Below, in pieces: positions 1 through 6,892 of a stretch of DNA of 6,892 bases. Each line of letters begins with the position of its first letter. Position 1 is the first letter of the stretch. The position numbers and the translations under genes were made by a program. Below the pieces are notes generated by a model, which ran no database searches, was not told where the DNA came from, and saw only the letters and a program-made list of their open reading frames with translations. Origin of the DNA: Methanobacteriota archaeon (GTDB taxonomy: Archaea; Thermoplasmatota; Poseidoniia; Poseidoniales; Thalassarchaeaceae); contig PAUH01000016.1 of NCBI GenBank assembly GCA_002712645.1, positions 3,618-10,509 of the forward strand. The letters run 5' to 3'.

Positions 1-1377
<1,377 letters not shown>

Positions 1378-1380
1378 ATA

Positions 1381-2022
1381 ATGAGAGAGTCACACTTTGA
1401 ATGTATTCTTTGGGATTTTGGTGGGGTATTTACAGGCTCCCCCTTCTACTCAATTGACATCTACTCTGCCCGTTTAGGAGTAAAATCTCAAGAGCTCATT
1501 GAATTGGTTTTGGGTTATGGTTTAGTTGATGGTGATCACCATTGGCACCGGCTTGAACGAGGCGAGATAACAATGGTAGAAGCTCTTGAAGAAATAGAGA
1601 TTTTGACTAGCGCTAGAGGAATTGAAGGTTTCGAGATCAGAGATTTCTTCAAGTCAATGGGAGGCAAAAGCGATACAACTGAAGAAATGTTTGATGCTGT
1701 TCGCAGATACAAAGATTTAGGGATTAACCAATTTATTCTTTCAAATAATATTTTTGAATTCAGCTCATCATGGAAATCCATGCTGCCAGAGAATGTATTT
1801 GACGGCATTATTGACAGTTCAGAAGTTGGGATACGAAAGCCTGACCCAAAGATATTCACCTTGGCACTGCAAATTGCTGACAATTCTGCAGATAAGACAA
1901 TATTTCTTGATGACTATTTAGAACACGTTCATGTGGCCGAAGAATTAGGAATCAAGAGTATACACGTTGGTCCTAACCCCTTAGAGGCAGTCAAGCAACT
2001 TGATAAATTGTTAGCATCCTAA
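1381..2022 (+). CDS. HAD-superfamily (subfamily IA-like) hydrolase, probable phosphatase
   Basis: The product is a 213-residue soluble protein with all four HAD motifs. Motif I is WDFGGVF (Asp12 the expected nucleophile), motif II ILSNN (Ser121), motif III the RKPDPKIF lysine (Lys153), and motif IV FLDDYLEHV (Asp177/Asp178). Residues 20-100 between motifs I and II form a helical cap. The second Asp of the usual DxD is Gly14, as in the DFGGV/DLGNV branch that includes YihX-type sugar-phosphate phosphatases; members of that branch can be active, so this alone does not mean a dead enzyme. The substrate cannot be told from sequence. The ATG at 1381 lies 3 nt after the ligA stop, with a Shine-Dalgarno-like AGGGGA at 1362-1367 (spacer 13 nt, rather long), so translation probably depends on ribosomes arriving from ligA. 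The gene ends 6 nt before the end of the convergent minus-strand gene. Family is confident; specific function is unknown. Confidence 0.9.
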   Translation: MRESHFECILWDFGGVFTGSPFYSIDIYSARLGVKSQELIELVLGYGLVDGDHHWHRLERGEITMVEALEEIEILTSARGIEGFEIRDFFKSMGGKSDTTEEMFDAVRRYKDLGINQFILSNNIFEFSSSWKSMLPENVFDGIIDSSEVGIRKPDPKIFTLALQIADNSADKTIFLDDYLEHVHVAEELGIKSIHVGPNPLEAVKQLDKLLAS

Positions 2023-2028
2023 ATTTAG

Positions 2029-2511
2029 CTATAGTGCAGTAAAGCACCATTCAATTGTTGACCTAGCAGTCGCATCTGAAAGAGGCCAGTAAACTGCAAC
2101 GACGCAGTTTCTATCTCCCTGCAATTCCGGCACTGCCCTGCCTTCAAGAGGTTGGTACAGGAACCGGTTTAATGTAGACCCAAACGTTCCACTAGTTTGA
2201 GCGCTTTCTCTGGGATTCTCCAAGTCTCGCAACACATTTATTTGATCAGGAGGAATAGCAATGCCATTGATGGTTAGCTCTGCCTCGTAGCCAGCAATTA
2301 AGTCAATGCCGATTGATGTCTGTCTGAGTACCTCTGCATCCGGCTCGGGGAACAATGCCTCTATTACTGGGTTGCCTTCTACACGAATATCCGTACTTCC
2401 ACTGTTTGACAACGCAAAACCTAAAATAACACCCGTGATTCCAACTGTGACCAATGCCGGACCAAGAATCCTTGAGAACAAACTGCGTTGTGGCTCCACT
2501 TTTTCTGCCAT
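2029..2511 (-). CDS. Small membrane-anchored protein with exported beta-rich domain, function unknown
   Basis: I do not recognise this family. With the ATG at 2511 it is 160 residues: a short cytoplasmic head (MAEKVEPQRS), one hydrophobic helix at about 14-34 (ILGPALVTVGITGVILGFAL), then an exported domain. The Arg-rich head suggests N-in, C-out topology. The exported part alternates short hydrophobic strands (SIGIDLIAGYEAELTING, NCVVAVYWPL, TIEWCFTAL) with polar turns and a PEPDAEVL opening, reminiscent of Ig-like sandwiches. Cys136 and Cys156 in the last strands could form a disulfide. The frame also opens at a TTG at 2547, directly after a stop codon, but that TTG overlaps a good -10 box, so I prefer the ATG (12 residues shorter). 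No strong Shine-Dalgarno is seen. It is divergent from the PASTA protein gene and convergent with the HAD gene. It is probably real because of its coherent topology, own promoter and sensible composition. A lipoprotein is excluded: no lipobox Cys. Confidence 0.75.
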   Translation of the reverse strand: MAEKVEPQRSLFSRILGPALVTVGITGVILGFALSNSGSTDIRVEGNPVIEALFPEPDAEVLRQTSIGIDLIAGYEAELTINGIAIPPDQINVLRDLENPRESAQTSGTFGSTLNRFLYQPLEGRAVPELQGDRNCVVAVYWPLSDATARSTIEWCFTAL

Positions 2512-2546
2512 ATATCTATTCTGCCAGATTAAATCCCGTGACTGCA

Positions 2547-2574
2547 ATCATATGAGATATGCAAATCGTCACAA
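2547..2574 (-). promoter_or_regulatory. Probable sigma70-type promoter of the minus-strand membrane protein gene
   Basis: Read on the minus strand, TTGTGA (2574-2569, 4 of 6 to TTGACA) is followed after 16 nt by TATGAT (2552-2547, 5 of 6 to TATAAT). Transcription would start near 2540, leaving a leader of about 29 nt before the ATG at 2511. The -10 box overlaps the alternative upstream TTG start, which argues for the shorter protein. This is inferred from consensus matching only. Confidence 0.5.
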
Positions 2575-2580
2575 GGGCAA

Positions 2581-2592
2581 TACGATCTAAAT
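2581..2592 (+). promoter_or_regulatory. Candidate -10 box for a leaderless transcript of the PASTA protein gene
   Basis: TACGAT at 2581-2586 fits the TANNNT pattern and ends 6 nt before the GTG at 2593, so the transcript could begin at the start codon itself, a common arrangement in Actinobacteria. No convincing -35 is visible. A purine stretch AAGGG (2573-2577) is too far from the GTG (15 nt) to be a normal Shine-Dalgarno, which favours the leaderless reading. Confidence 0.35.
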
Positions 2593-4236
2593 GTGGAATC
2601 ATCGACGTATTTGCATGCCGGAAAAGTTATTAATAACCGTTACCGACTCATAACTCCATTTGGAAGTGGAACTCTGGCGCAGATATACCTTGCCGATGAT
2701 ATGCGTGTAAGGAAGCAAGTGATTGTTAAGGTATTCGATGGTGCGAAGCTCAGTGGGGAAGACTTTCAGAAAAATTTCCAGGCTAGCCTCCAAGGTCTTG
2801 CACAAACGAGCCACCCAAACCTAATCAAAATTCTAGATTGGGGTTCAGGTGAGACCCCTTATATCGTTACTGAATTTTTCGCAGGTGGAGACCTCAGAGC
2901 AATGCTGCAACGAGACTCATCCCTTTCCGTTGCGCAAATAACATTTATTCTTATGGAGATACTGAAGGGAACCAGTTATCTCCATAAGAGAGGAAAAGTT
3001 CACGGTGGCCTGAAACCGGAAAACGTCATATTCAATCTAACCGGCGACCTAAAGATATCTGATACCGGTATGCGAAATATAAGTTCATTACATTCCTCAT
3101 CTGAATTTTTTACAGCAGGACCCTATTTATCTCCGGAATTAATTAGCGGTGAGCCGCTTACTCCTGCTGATGATGTCTATGCCATTGCAGCAATCGCCAA
3201 AGAATTATTAGATACAAAGCTTCCAGAAAGTGAAAGCACTGGCGAAGCACAAGAAAAAAATTCAGAAACTTTACAGCAATTAAAGACCGCATTTACAAGC
3301 GTAATATCATTAAGAGCGTCTGAAAGACCCTCCGCTAGTTCATTATTAGGGATTGTGAGTGAGTTAAATATCAGAAATGCGAAACCTGCATTACTTCCTG
3401 TTCAGAGCAGTTTAAATCTAAATCTTTTTGAGACATTCCATGGCGAGGAAGAACTCATTGATATCGACAGAAAACCAAACCTTAAAGATCGTTTTAGTAA
3501 AGCGATCTTATACCTAAAGTCTCATCTCAGACGGTGGCTATGGCTGCTCATAATGAGTATTCTAGTTGCCGGCACAGCACTCTTAATTAATTCTGGAAAT
3601 GAAGAAGAAGAAATCAGGCTTCAGGCGGTACCAGAAGTTGTCGGATTGCAAACTACTGATCTTGTTAACCAGTTTGGTAACTACTGGGCTCTCGAAGAAG
3701 CCTTGACTAGGGAAGACGGAACGCAGAACGGGCAAATTCTAAGGACCATACCTGCTGCAGGTGTGGAACTAGCGCAAGGAGAAGTTCTTACTTATTTTGT
3801 TTCACTTGGACCTGAACTTCGTACTATACCTCTAGGCCTAACTGGACTAACTATTGACGAAGCAGAATCGATACTCTTAGAGTCCCGGTTAAGACTTGGA
3901 GAGACTTCAGAGGTGCCTGATGAGGTGATACCAATTGGCTTGGTTATCGGACCTACAACTTCAGTAACAGAGTTACCCACCGGATCAGAAGTAGATATTC
4001 AAATTAGTGCTGGCCCAGAACTTCGGACAGTTCCTGAAGCTCTCGTAGGGAGAGCATATGAGCCAGTTGAGACAGCGATTGTGCTTGAAGGTCTTCAAGT
4101 AAAAAGGACAGAAGTATTCCACCCAGCTATAGGACCCGGAGTAGTTATCAGACTGGAACCCGCATCTGGTTCTAAGGTGCTTCCTGATGGAGTCATAGAA
4201 ATTTTTGTATCAAAGGGCCCACAGACTGTTGAATAG
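2593..4236 (+). CDS. Membrane PASTA-repeat Ser/Thr pseudokinase (PknB-like architecture)
   Basis: The 547-residue protein has a PknB/PrkC layout. A kinase-like domain spans about 15-260, a basic juxtamembrane linker about 292-313, one transmembrane helix about 314-332 (RWLWLLIMSILVAGTALLI), an acidic stretch, then three extracellular PASTA repeats (about 345-407, 408-475, 476-543). PASTA domains of this family bind muropeptides or lipid II. The glycine-rich loop (FGSGTLAQIYLA), beta-3 Lys46, KPEN Lys141/Asn144, DTG Asp157, SPE Glu182 and Arg245 are kept. The alpha-C glutamate position is Ser65, and the catalytic HRD reads HGG (137-139), so the catalytic Asp is Gly139. The DFG Phe is Thr158. 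The activation segment is short. I therefore infer a pseudokinase that may bind nucleotide and scaffold or regulate envelope enzymes. The start is GTG at 2593; the frame is open upstream but offers no nearby standard start. The stop is TAG, 70 nt before gatC. Architecture is certain; inactivity is inferred. Confidence 0.93.
   Translation: MESSTYLHAGKVINNRYRLITPFGSGTLAQIYLADDMRVRKQVIVKVFDGAKLSGEDFQKNFQASLQGLAQTSHPNLIKILDWGSGETPYIVTEFFAGGDLRAMLQRDSSLSVAQITFILMEILKGTSYLHKRGKVHGGLKPENVIFNLTGDLKISDTGMRNISSLHSSSEFFTAGPYLSPELISGEPLTPADDVYAIAAIAKELLDTKLPESESTGEAQEKNSETLQQLKTAFTSVISLRASERPSASSLLGIVSELNIRNAKPALLPVQSSLNLNLFETFHGEEELIDIDRKPNLKDRFSKAILYLKSHLRRWLWLLIMSILVAGTALLINSGNEEEEIRLQAVPEVVGLQTTDLVNQFGNYWALEEALTREDGTQNGQILRTIPAAGVELAQGEVLTYFVSLGPELRTIPLGLTGLTIDEAESILLESRLRLGETSEVPDEVIPIGLVIGPTTSVTELPTGSEVDIQISAGPELRTVPEALVGRAYEPVETAIVLEGLQVKRTEVFHPAIGPGVVIRLEPASGSKVLPDGVIEIFVSKGPQTVE
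3625..4221 (+). repeat. Three tandem PASTA repeats within the pseudokinase gene
   Basis: These are protein-level repeats of about 63-68 residues, each ending in a (S/K)xGP-type motif: VSLGP, ISAGP, VSKGP. Repeats 1/2 and 2/3 are joined by near-identical linkers, GPELRTIP and GPELRTVP, also visible as related DNA near 3809 and 4012. Each has the PASTA pattern of an opening VP/IP, a helix rich in Glu/Ala, a mid-repeat IxxxxP, a GS/G-x-x-V/L turn and a final beta strand. Three repeats is within the usual range for PknB-like proteins. Confidence 0.85.
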
Positions 4237-4294
4237 CTTAAGCAATAAAATGGAAAGTTAAATTTGATACTGCGGTCAGATGGGCTTAGTTGGA

Positions 4295-4306
4295 TAGGAT
4301 GATGAA
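4295..4306 (+). promoter_or_regulatory. gatC initiation region: AGGA Shine-Dalgarno and/or leaderless -10 box
   Basis: AGGA at 4296-4299 lies 7 nt before the ATG at 4307, an ideal Shine-Dalgarno position, so the ATG was built to be used. The same bases read as TAGGAT (4295-4300), a TANNNT box 6 nt from the ATG, the same spacing as the TACGAT/GTG pair of the upstream gene. The two readings cannot be separated by eye. Confidence 0.45.
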
Positions 4307-4609
4307 ATGTCTGATTAAATATCTTCTGACGAAGTCAAACATGTTGCTAACCTTGCACGCTTACGTTTAACAAGCGAAGAGTTAGAAACCTTTACAGAGC
4401 AGTTGAGAGCAGTTCTAGACCATGCAAAAGATGTTGAAGCACTCGAGCTAGACGATATTGAACCTATGTCTCATCCGCTTCCGATCGAAAATACGATGCG
4501 AGAGGATACCCCTAATCCGATGCTAAGACCTTCTGACTTTCTATCCGAAGCACCAGCAGTAGAGGACGGAAAATTCCTTGTACCTAAAATTCTCGGTGAA
4601 GAAGCATGA
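4307..4609 (+). CDS. gatC: GatC subunit of tRNA amidotransferase, with an in-frame TAA at codon 4
   Basis: GatC is the small subunit that wraps around GatA and GatB and stabilises the amidotransferase. From ATG 4307 the frame reads M-S-D-stop, then continues ISSDEVKHVANLARL through a full GatC: first helix, the LELDDIEPMSHP segment, the MREDTPNP segment, and the C-terminal APAVEDGKFLVPKIL. The whole is 100 codons including the TAA (4316-4318), normal family length. Between the TAA and TTG 4403 the frame has no ATG, GTG or TTG. Starting at that TTG would give 68 residues and delete the N-terminal helix. Possible readings: a single-base error (AAA, CAA or GAA for TAA), a genuine nonsense mutation, or initiation at the ATA at 4319. 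The stop overlaps gatA by ATGA. Identity is certain; whether the gene is intact is not. Confidence 0.88.
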
Positions 4610-6057
4610 GTGGTGCGGTCCCTGCAAAGTACCAGAGCGCAAGTGAGATAGTCGATCTCGTTACTAATCGCGAGATTTCCGCAGTTGAAGTACTTGAACG
4701 GTATCTCAACCAGATCGAAGAGCATGAAGAGGATGTTCATGCTTTTAACTTGGTGACTATCAATGAAGCTAGAGCAGCAGCAAAAGAGACAGACAAGCTA
4801 ATTGTTCAAGGAGAAAAGCTAGGACCATTAGCCGGAGTCCCAGTAGCAATTAAAGACAACCTGTGTACGAAAGGAATACCTACTACTGCAAGTTCAAAGA
4901 TCCTTGAAGGTTGGAAACCACCCTATGACGCAACTGTTGTCAAGAAACTTAAAGAAGCAGGGGCGACAATAGTTGGTAAGACAAACTTAGATGAATTTGC
5001 TATGGGCAGTTCAACAGAAAATTCTGCCTTCGGGCCCACCCGAAACCCTCATGACCTTTCATGTGTCCCAGGAGGGTCAAGTGGTGGAAGTGCGGCAGCC
5101 GTGGCGGCAGGGTTTGCTCCTATCGCCATAGGTTCAGACACTGGAGGCTCAATACGCCAACCAGCAGCTCTTTGTGGAGTCGTTGGTGTAAAACCAACGT
5201 ATGGGGGGGTCTCACGTTATGGGCTCTTGGCATTCGCCAGCTCATTAGATCAAGTGGGGCCCTTTGCCACATCTGTCAGAGATGCGGCGATCGTTCATGA
5301 AGTAATCGGAGGTTATGATCCTCTAGATTCAACCAGCATCAAACAAGCCCCTAATTCTTTTGTGCAAATAATTGATGAAGGCGTCAACAAACTTAAAGTA
5401 GGTATCATCAGCGAACTGATGGGAGGAATAGATGGCATCACCCACGAAGTTATCGAACAAACAAATAAAGCCGTCTCTGCTTTGTCCAATGCGGGCGCAC
5501 AAGTTGAAGAAGTTTCTCTCCCTGCCGCTCTGTACTGCCTATCAGCGTATTACCTCATCGCACCAGCCGAAGCATCAAGCAACCTCAGTCGTTACGACGG
5601 AGTTCGCTACGGATTACGAGTTGACGGTGCCAACCTAAAAGAAATGAACGTGAACACGAGAACAGAAGGGTTTGGGGATGAAGTCAAACGAAGAATAATG
5701 CTTGGCACCTATGCCTTATCGGCAGGATACTATGACGCGTACTATGGGAAAGCATTAAAGGTACGAAGACTCCTAGCAGAGAATTTTGCTGATCTCTATA
5801 AAGACTATGACGTACTCCTTTCTCCCACTTCTCCCTGCACTGCCTTTAAGCTAGGGGCGAAAGTAAATGATCCAATGACAATGTATGTAAACGACGTTTG
5901 CACGATTCCTTCCAACCTTGTAGGTCATCCAGCTATCTCTATTCCGTTTGGTTCAGGCAAAGATGGTATGCCTATAGGGGTCCAAATACTTGCACCCCCA
6001 ATGAAGGAACCGGTGATGTATCAAGTAGCGCGGACCTTGGAACAGGCATCACAATGA
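4606..6057 (+). CDS. gatA: GatA, glutaminase/amidase subunit of Asp-tRNA(Asn)/Glu-tRNA(Gln) amidotransferase
   Basis: GatA hydrolyses glutamine and releases ammonia, which is channelled to GatB to amidate mischarged Glu-tRNA(Gln) or Asp-tRNA(Asn). The protein has 483 residues, the normal family length. The amidase-signature triad is intact: Lys83 in VPVAIKDN, cis-Ser158 in PGGSSGGS, and nucleophile Ser182 in [11 protein letters not shown], each 4 residues later than S. aureus K79/S154/S178. Other family blocks are [44 protein letters not shown] and the C-terminal [10 protein letters not shown] and [10 protein letters not shown]. The ATG overlaps the gatC stop (ATGA), with GGTGA at 4595-4599 as Shine-Dalgarno 6 nt upstream, so translation is coupled to gatC. 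The stop overlaps the gatB start in the same way. Seven G residues in a row at 5213-5219 are a possible sequencing trouble spot, but the frame is intact across them. Confidence 0.97.
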   Translation: MSGAVPAKYQSASEIVDLVTNREISAVEVLERYLNQIEEHEEDVHAFNLVTINEARAAAKETDKLIVQGEKLGPLAGVPVAIKDNLCTKGIPTTASSKILEGWKPPYDATVVKKLKEAGATIVGKTNLDEFAMGSSTENSAFGPTRNPHDLSCVPGGSSGGSAAAVAAGFAPIAIGSDTGGSIRQPAALCGVVGVKPTYGGVSRYGLLAFASSLDQVGPFATSVRDAAIVHEVIGGYDPLDSTSIKQAPNSFVQIIDEGVNKLKVGIISELMGGIDGITHEVIEQTNKAVSALSNAGAQVEEVSLPAALYCLSAYYLIAPAEASSNLSRYDGVRYGLRVDGANLKEMNVNTRTEGFGDEVKRRIMLGTYALSAGYYDAYYGKALKVRRLLAENFADLYKDYDVLLSPTSPCTAFKLGAKVNDPMTMYVNDVCTIPSNLVGHPAISIPFGSGKDGMPIGVQILAPPMKEPVMYQVARTLEQASQ

Positions 6058-6892
6058 ATCAAGAAACTTTTAAAGACGATTGGGAACTTATAGTTGGGTT
6101 AGAAGTGCATGTTGAGCTTGCAACGCAGACAAAACTCTTTTGTGGGTGCCTCAACCAGTTTGGAAGCGAACCAAATACGAATGTTTGCCCGGTCTGCTTA
6201 GGGCTTCCTGGCTCACTACCTGTTGTTAATGAAACAGCAGTTTATTTCGCTATGCGATTAGGGAGAGCATTAAGTTGCTCAGTAAACCGATCAGTATTTG
6301 CGCGAAAAAACTACTTTTACCCAGATATGCCAAAAGATTATCAAATTAGCCAATATGACTTGCCAACAAATCTTGACGGTTACCTTCAGCTTCCCACTGG
6401 TGAATCAATAGGAATTGAACGAGCGCACATAGAAGAAGACACGGGAAAAACTACCCACATTGGAGCCAGTGGAAGAATCTCCGGGTCCGATTACTCCTTA
6501 GTGGACTACAACCGTGCCGGTATACCACTAATTGAAATCGTAAGTAAGCCAGAAATACGAACTATTGAACAAGCCAAAGCGTATGTTTCTGAACTACGCA
6601 GCATCATCCTAACCTTAGAAATATCTGACGCGAAAATGGAAGAAGGTTCAATACGTGTAGATGCAAACGTTTCAGTTCGTGAAATAGGTGAGGATAATCT
6701 ACGAACGCGATGTGAAATAAAAAACGTTAACTCACTTAAATCACTAGGTCGAGCGATTGAGTATGAAGCAAATCGCCACATCAGCCTATATGGGAATGGG
6801 GAATCTCCGAAACAAGAAACCCGTCACTGGGATGAAGATGCAGGAAGAACCCGTTCTGGCCGCTCAAAGGAAGATGCTGAAGACTACCGTTA
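6054..6892 (+). CDS. gatB: GatB, tRNA-binding kinase/transamidase subunit, 3'-truncated by the window edge
   Basis: GatB binds the mischarged tRNA, phosphorylates the aminoacyl side chain with ATP and transfers the ammonia from GatA. The ATG at 6054 overlaps the gatA stop (ATGA). The frame is open for 279 codons to the window end, covering the catalytic cradle domain; the helical and tail (YqeY-like) domains are off the window. Visible motifs are GLEVHVEL (15-22), the zinc site CGC (Cys30, Cys32) with CPVC (Cys45, Cys48), [31 protein letters not shown] (83-102), HIEEDTGK (125-132), [14 protein letters not shown] (151-164) and RCEIKNVNS (219-227). All look intact, with no missing key residue noticed. 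No strong Shine-Dalgarno is seen before the ATG, so translational coupling to gatA is likely. Confidence 0.97.
   Translation, partial: MNQETFKDDWELIVGLEVHVELATQTKLFCGCLNQFGSEPNTNVCPVCLGLPGSLPVVNETAVYFAMRLGRALSCSVNRSVFARKNYFYPDMPKDYQISQYDLPTNLDGYLQLPTGESIGIERAHIEEDTGKTTHIGASGRISGSDYSLVDYNRAGIPLIEIVSKPEIRTIEQAKAYVSELRSIILTLEISDAKMEEGSIRVDANVSVREIGEDNLRTRCEIKNVNSLKSLGRAIEYEANRHISLYGNGESPKQETRHWDEDAGRTRSGRSKEDAEDYR

Noticed and set aside
2034..2047. GTGC/GCAC hairpin at the end of the minus-strand gene
   Set aside because: Only 4 bp of stem, inside the coding sequence, and no U-tract follows.
2512..2547. TTG at 2547 as the start of the minus-strand membrane protein
   Set aside because: It directly follows a stop codon and overlaps the best -10 box. 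The added 12 residues resemble no signal or domain, so the ATG at 2511 is more likely.
4236..4243. GCTTAAGC palindrome after the pseudokinase stop as a terminator
   Set aside because: A 4-bp self-complementary stretch without a loop or T-run cannot form an intrinsic terminator.
4264..4292. TTGATA as a -35 box for gatC
   Set aside because: The region 16-18 nt downstream gives only TTAGTT/TAGTTG, a poor -10, so no credible pair is formed.
4316..4318. Stop-codon reassignment (TAA as sense) to explain gatC
   Set aside because: ligA and the HAD gene both end normally at TAA, and TAG and TGA are also used as stops here, so the standard code applies.
4302..4370. ATG at 4302 opening a 22-codon frame that overlaps the gatC 5' end, as a possible programmed frameshift into gatC
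   Set aside because: A -1 shift is needed after 4316 and before the stop at 4368, but no slippery heptamer fits the frame. A shift at ATT lands on the same TAA. The ATG at 4307 is already in the gatC frame with better Shine-Dalgarno spacing.
4403..4609. Short gatC starting at TTG 4403 (68 residues)
   Set aside because: The sequence upstream of this TTG, back to 4319, is clearly the conserved GatC N-terminus, so this start would amputate the first helix. It is only the first formal start codon after the TAA.
5213..5219. Run of seven G in gatA as a phase-variation tract or frameshift
   Set aside because: The reading frame is intact through it and it falls in the conserved PTYGxVSRYG block. 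Seven bases is short for contingency loci, and gatA is a housekeeping gene.
5061..5300. Other overlapping open frames within ligA, HAD, the pseudokinase, gatA and gatB (for example 5061-5300, 364-641 minus, 6506-6781 minus)
   Set aside because: They lie inside strongly conserved genes in other frames, have odd composition and no recognisable domains.

Overview
The window is a chromosomal segment from a bacterium that is probably an actinobacterium. Its base composition is moderate (roughly mid-40s % GC, judged by eye and not counted). The lineage clues are a single-pass Ser/Thr-kinase-like protein with extracellular PASTA repeats, LigA and HAD sequences of actinobacterial style, a gatCAB operon, TTG/GTG start candidates, and TANNNT boxes about 6 nt upstream of start codons (leaderless style). 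A low-GC marine Acidimicrobiia-type lineage is my best guess. This is inference from remembered family sequences, not from a search. No mobile element, CRISPR array, tRNA or rRNA was recognised, and no gene-free stretch exceeds 300 bases.

Layout, left to right. (1) The 3' two thirds of ligA, the NAD+-dependent DNA ligase, cut by the left edge. (2) Three bases later, a HAD-superfamily phosphatase-like gene on the same strand. (3) Converging on it with a 6-nt gap, a minus-strand gene for a small membrane-anchored protein with a probable exported beta-rich domain of unknown function. (4) A short divergent promoter region of about 80 bp. (5) A 547-residue membrane protein with a kinase-like cytoplasmic domain, one transmembrane helix and three PASTA repeats. 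(6) About 70 bp further on, gatC, gatA and the first 279 codons of gatB, joined by ATGA start/stop overlaps. They encode the tRNA-dependent amidotransferase that makes Gln-tRNA(Gln) and/or Asn-tRNA(Asn).

Most of this is housekeeping, but two things stand out. The PASTA protein has lost the catalytic Asp of the HRD motif (it reads HGG) and the alpha-C glutamate, while keeping the beta-3 Lys, the DxG Asp, the KPEN Asn and the fold-stabilising SPE/Arg pair. It therefore looks like a PASTA pseudokinase, a cell-wall sensor that no longer phosphorylates by the usual mechanism. Second, gatC, an expected essential gene, carries an in-frame TAA at codon 4 directly after a well-placed ATG, although the remaining 97 residues are fully GatC-like. 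This is a base error, a real nonsense change, or unusual initiation.

The divergent pair (unknown membrane protein and PASTA pseudokinase) shares one short control region with overlapping promoter elements and is the best candidate for a little-described envelope-sensing unit. Nothing else in the window suggests a wholly new system.
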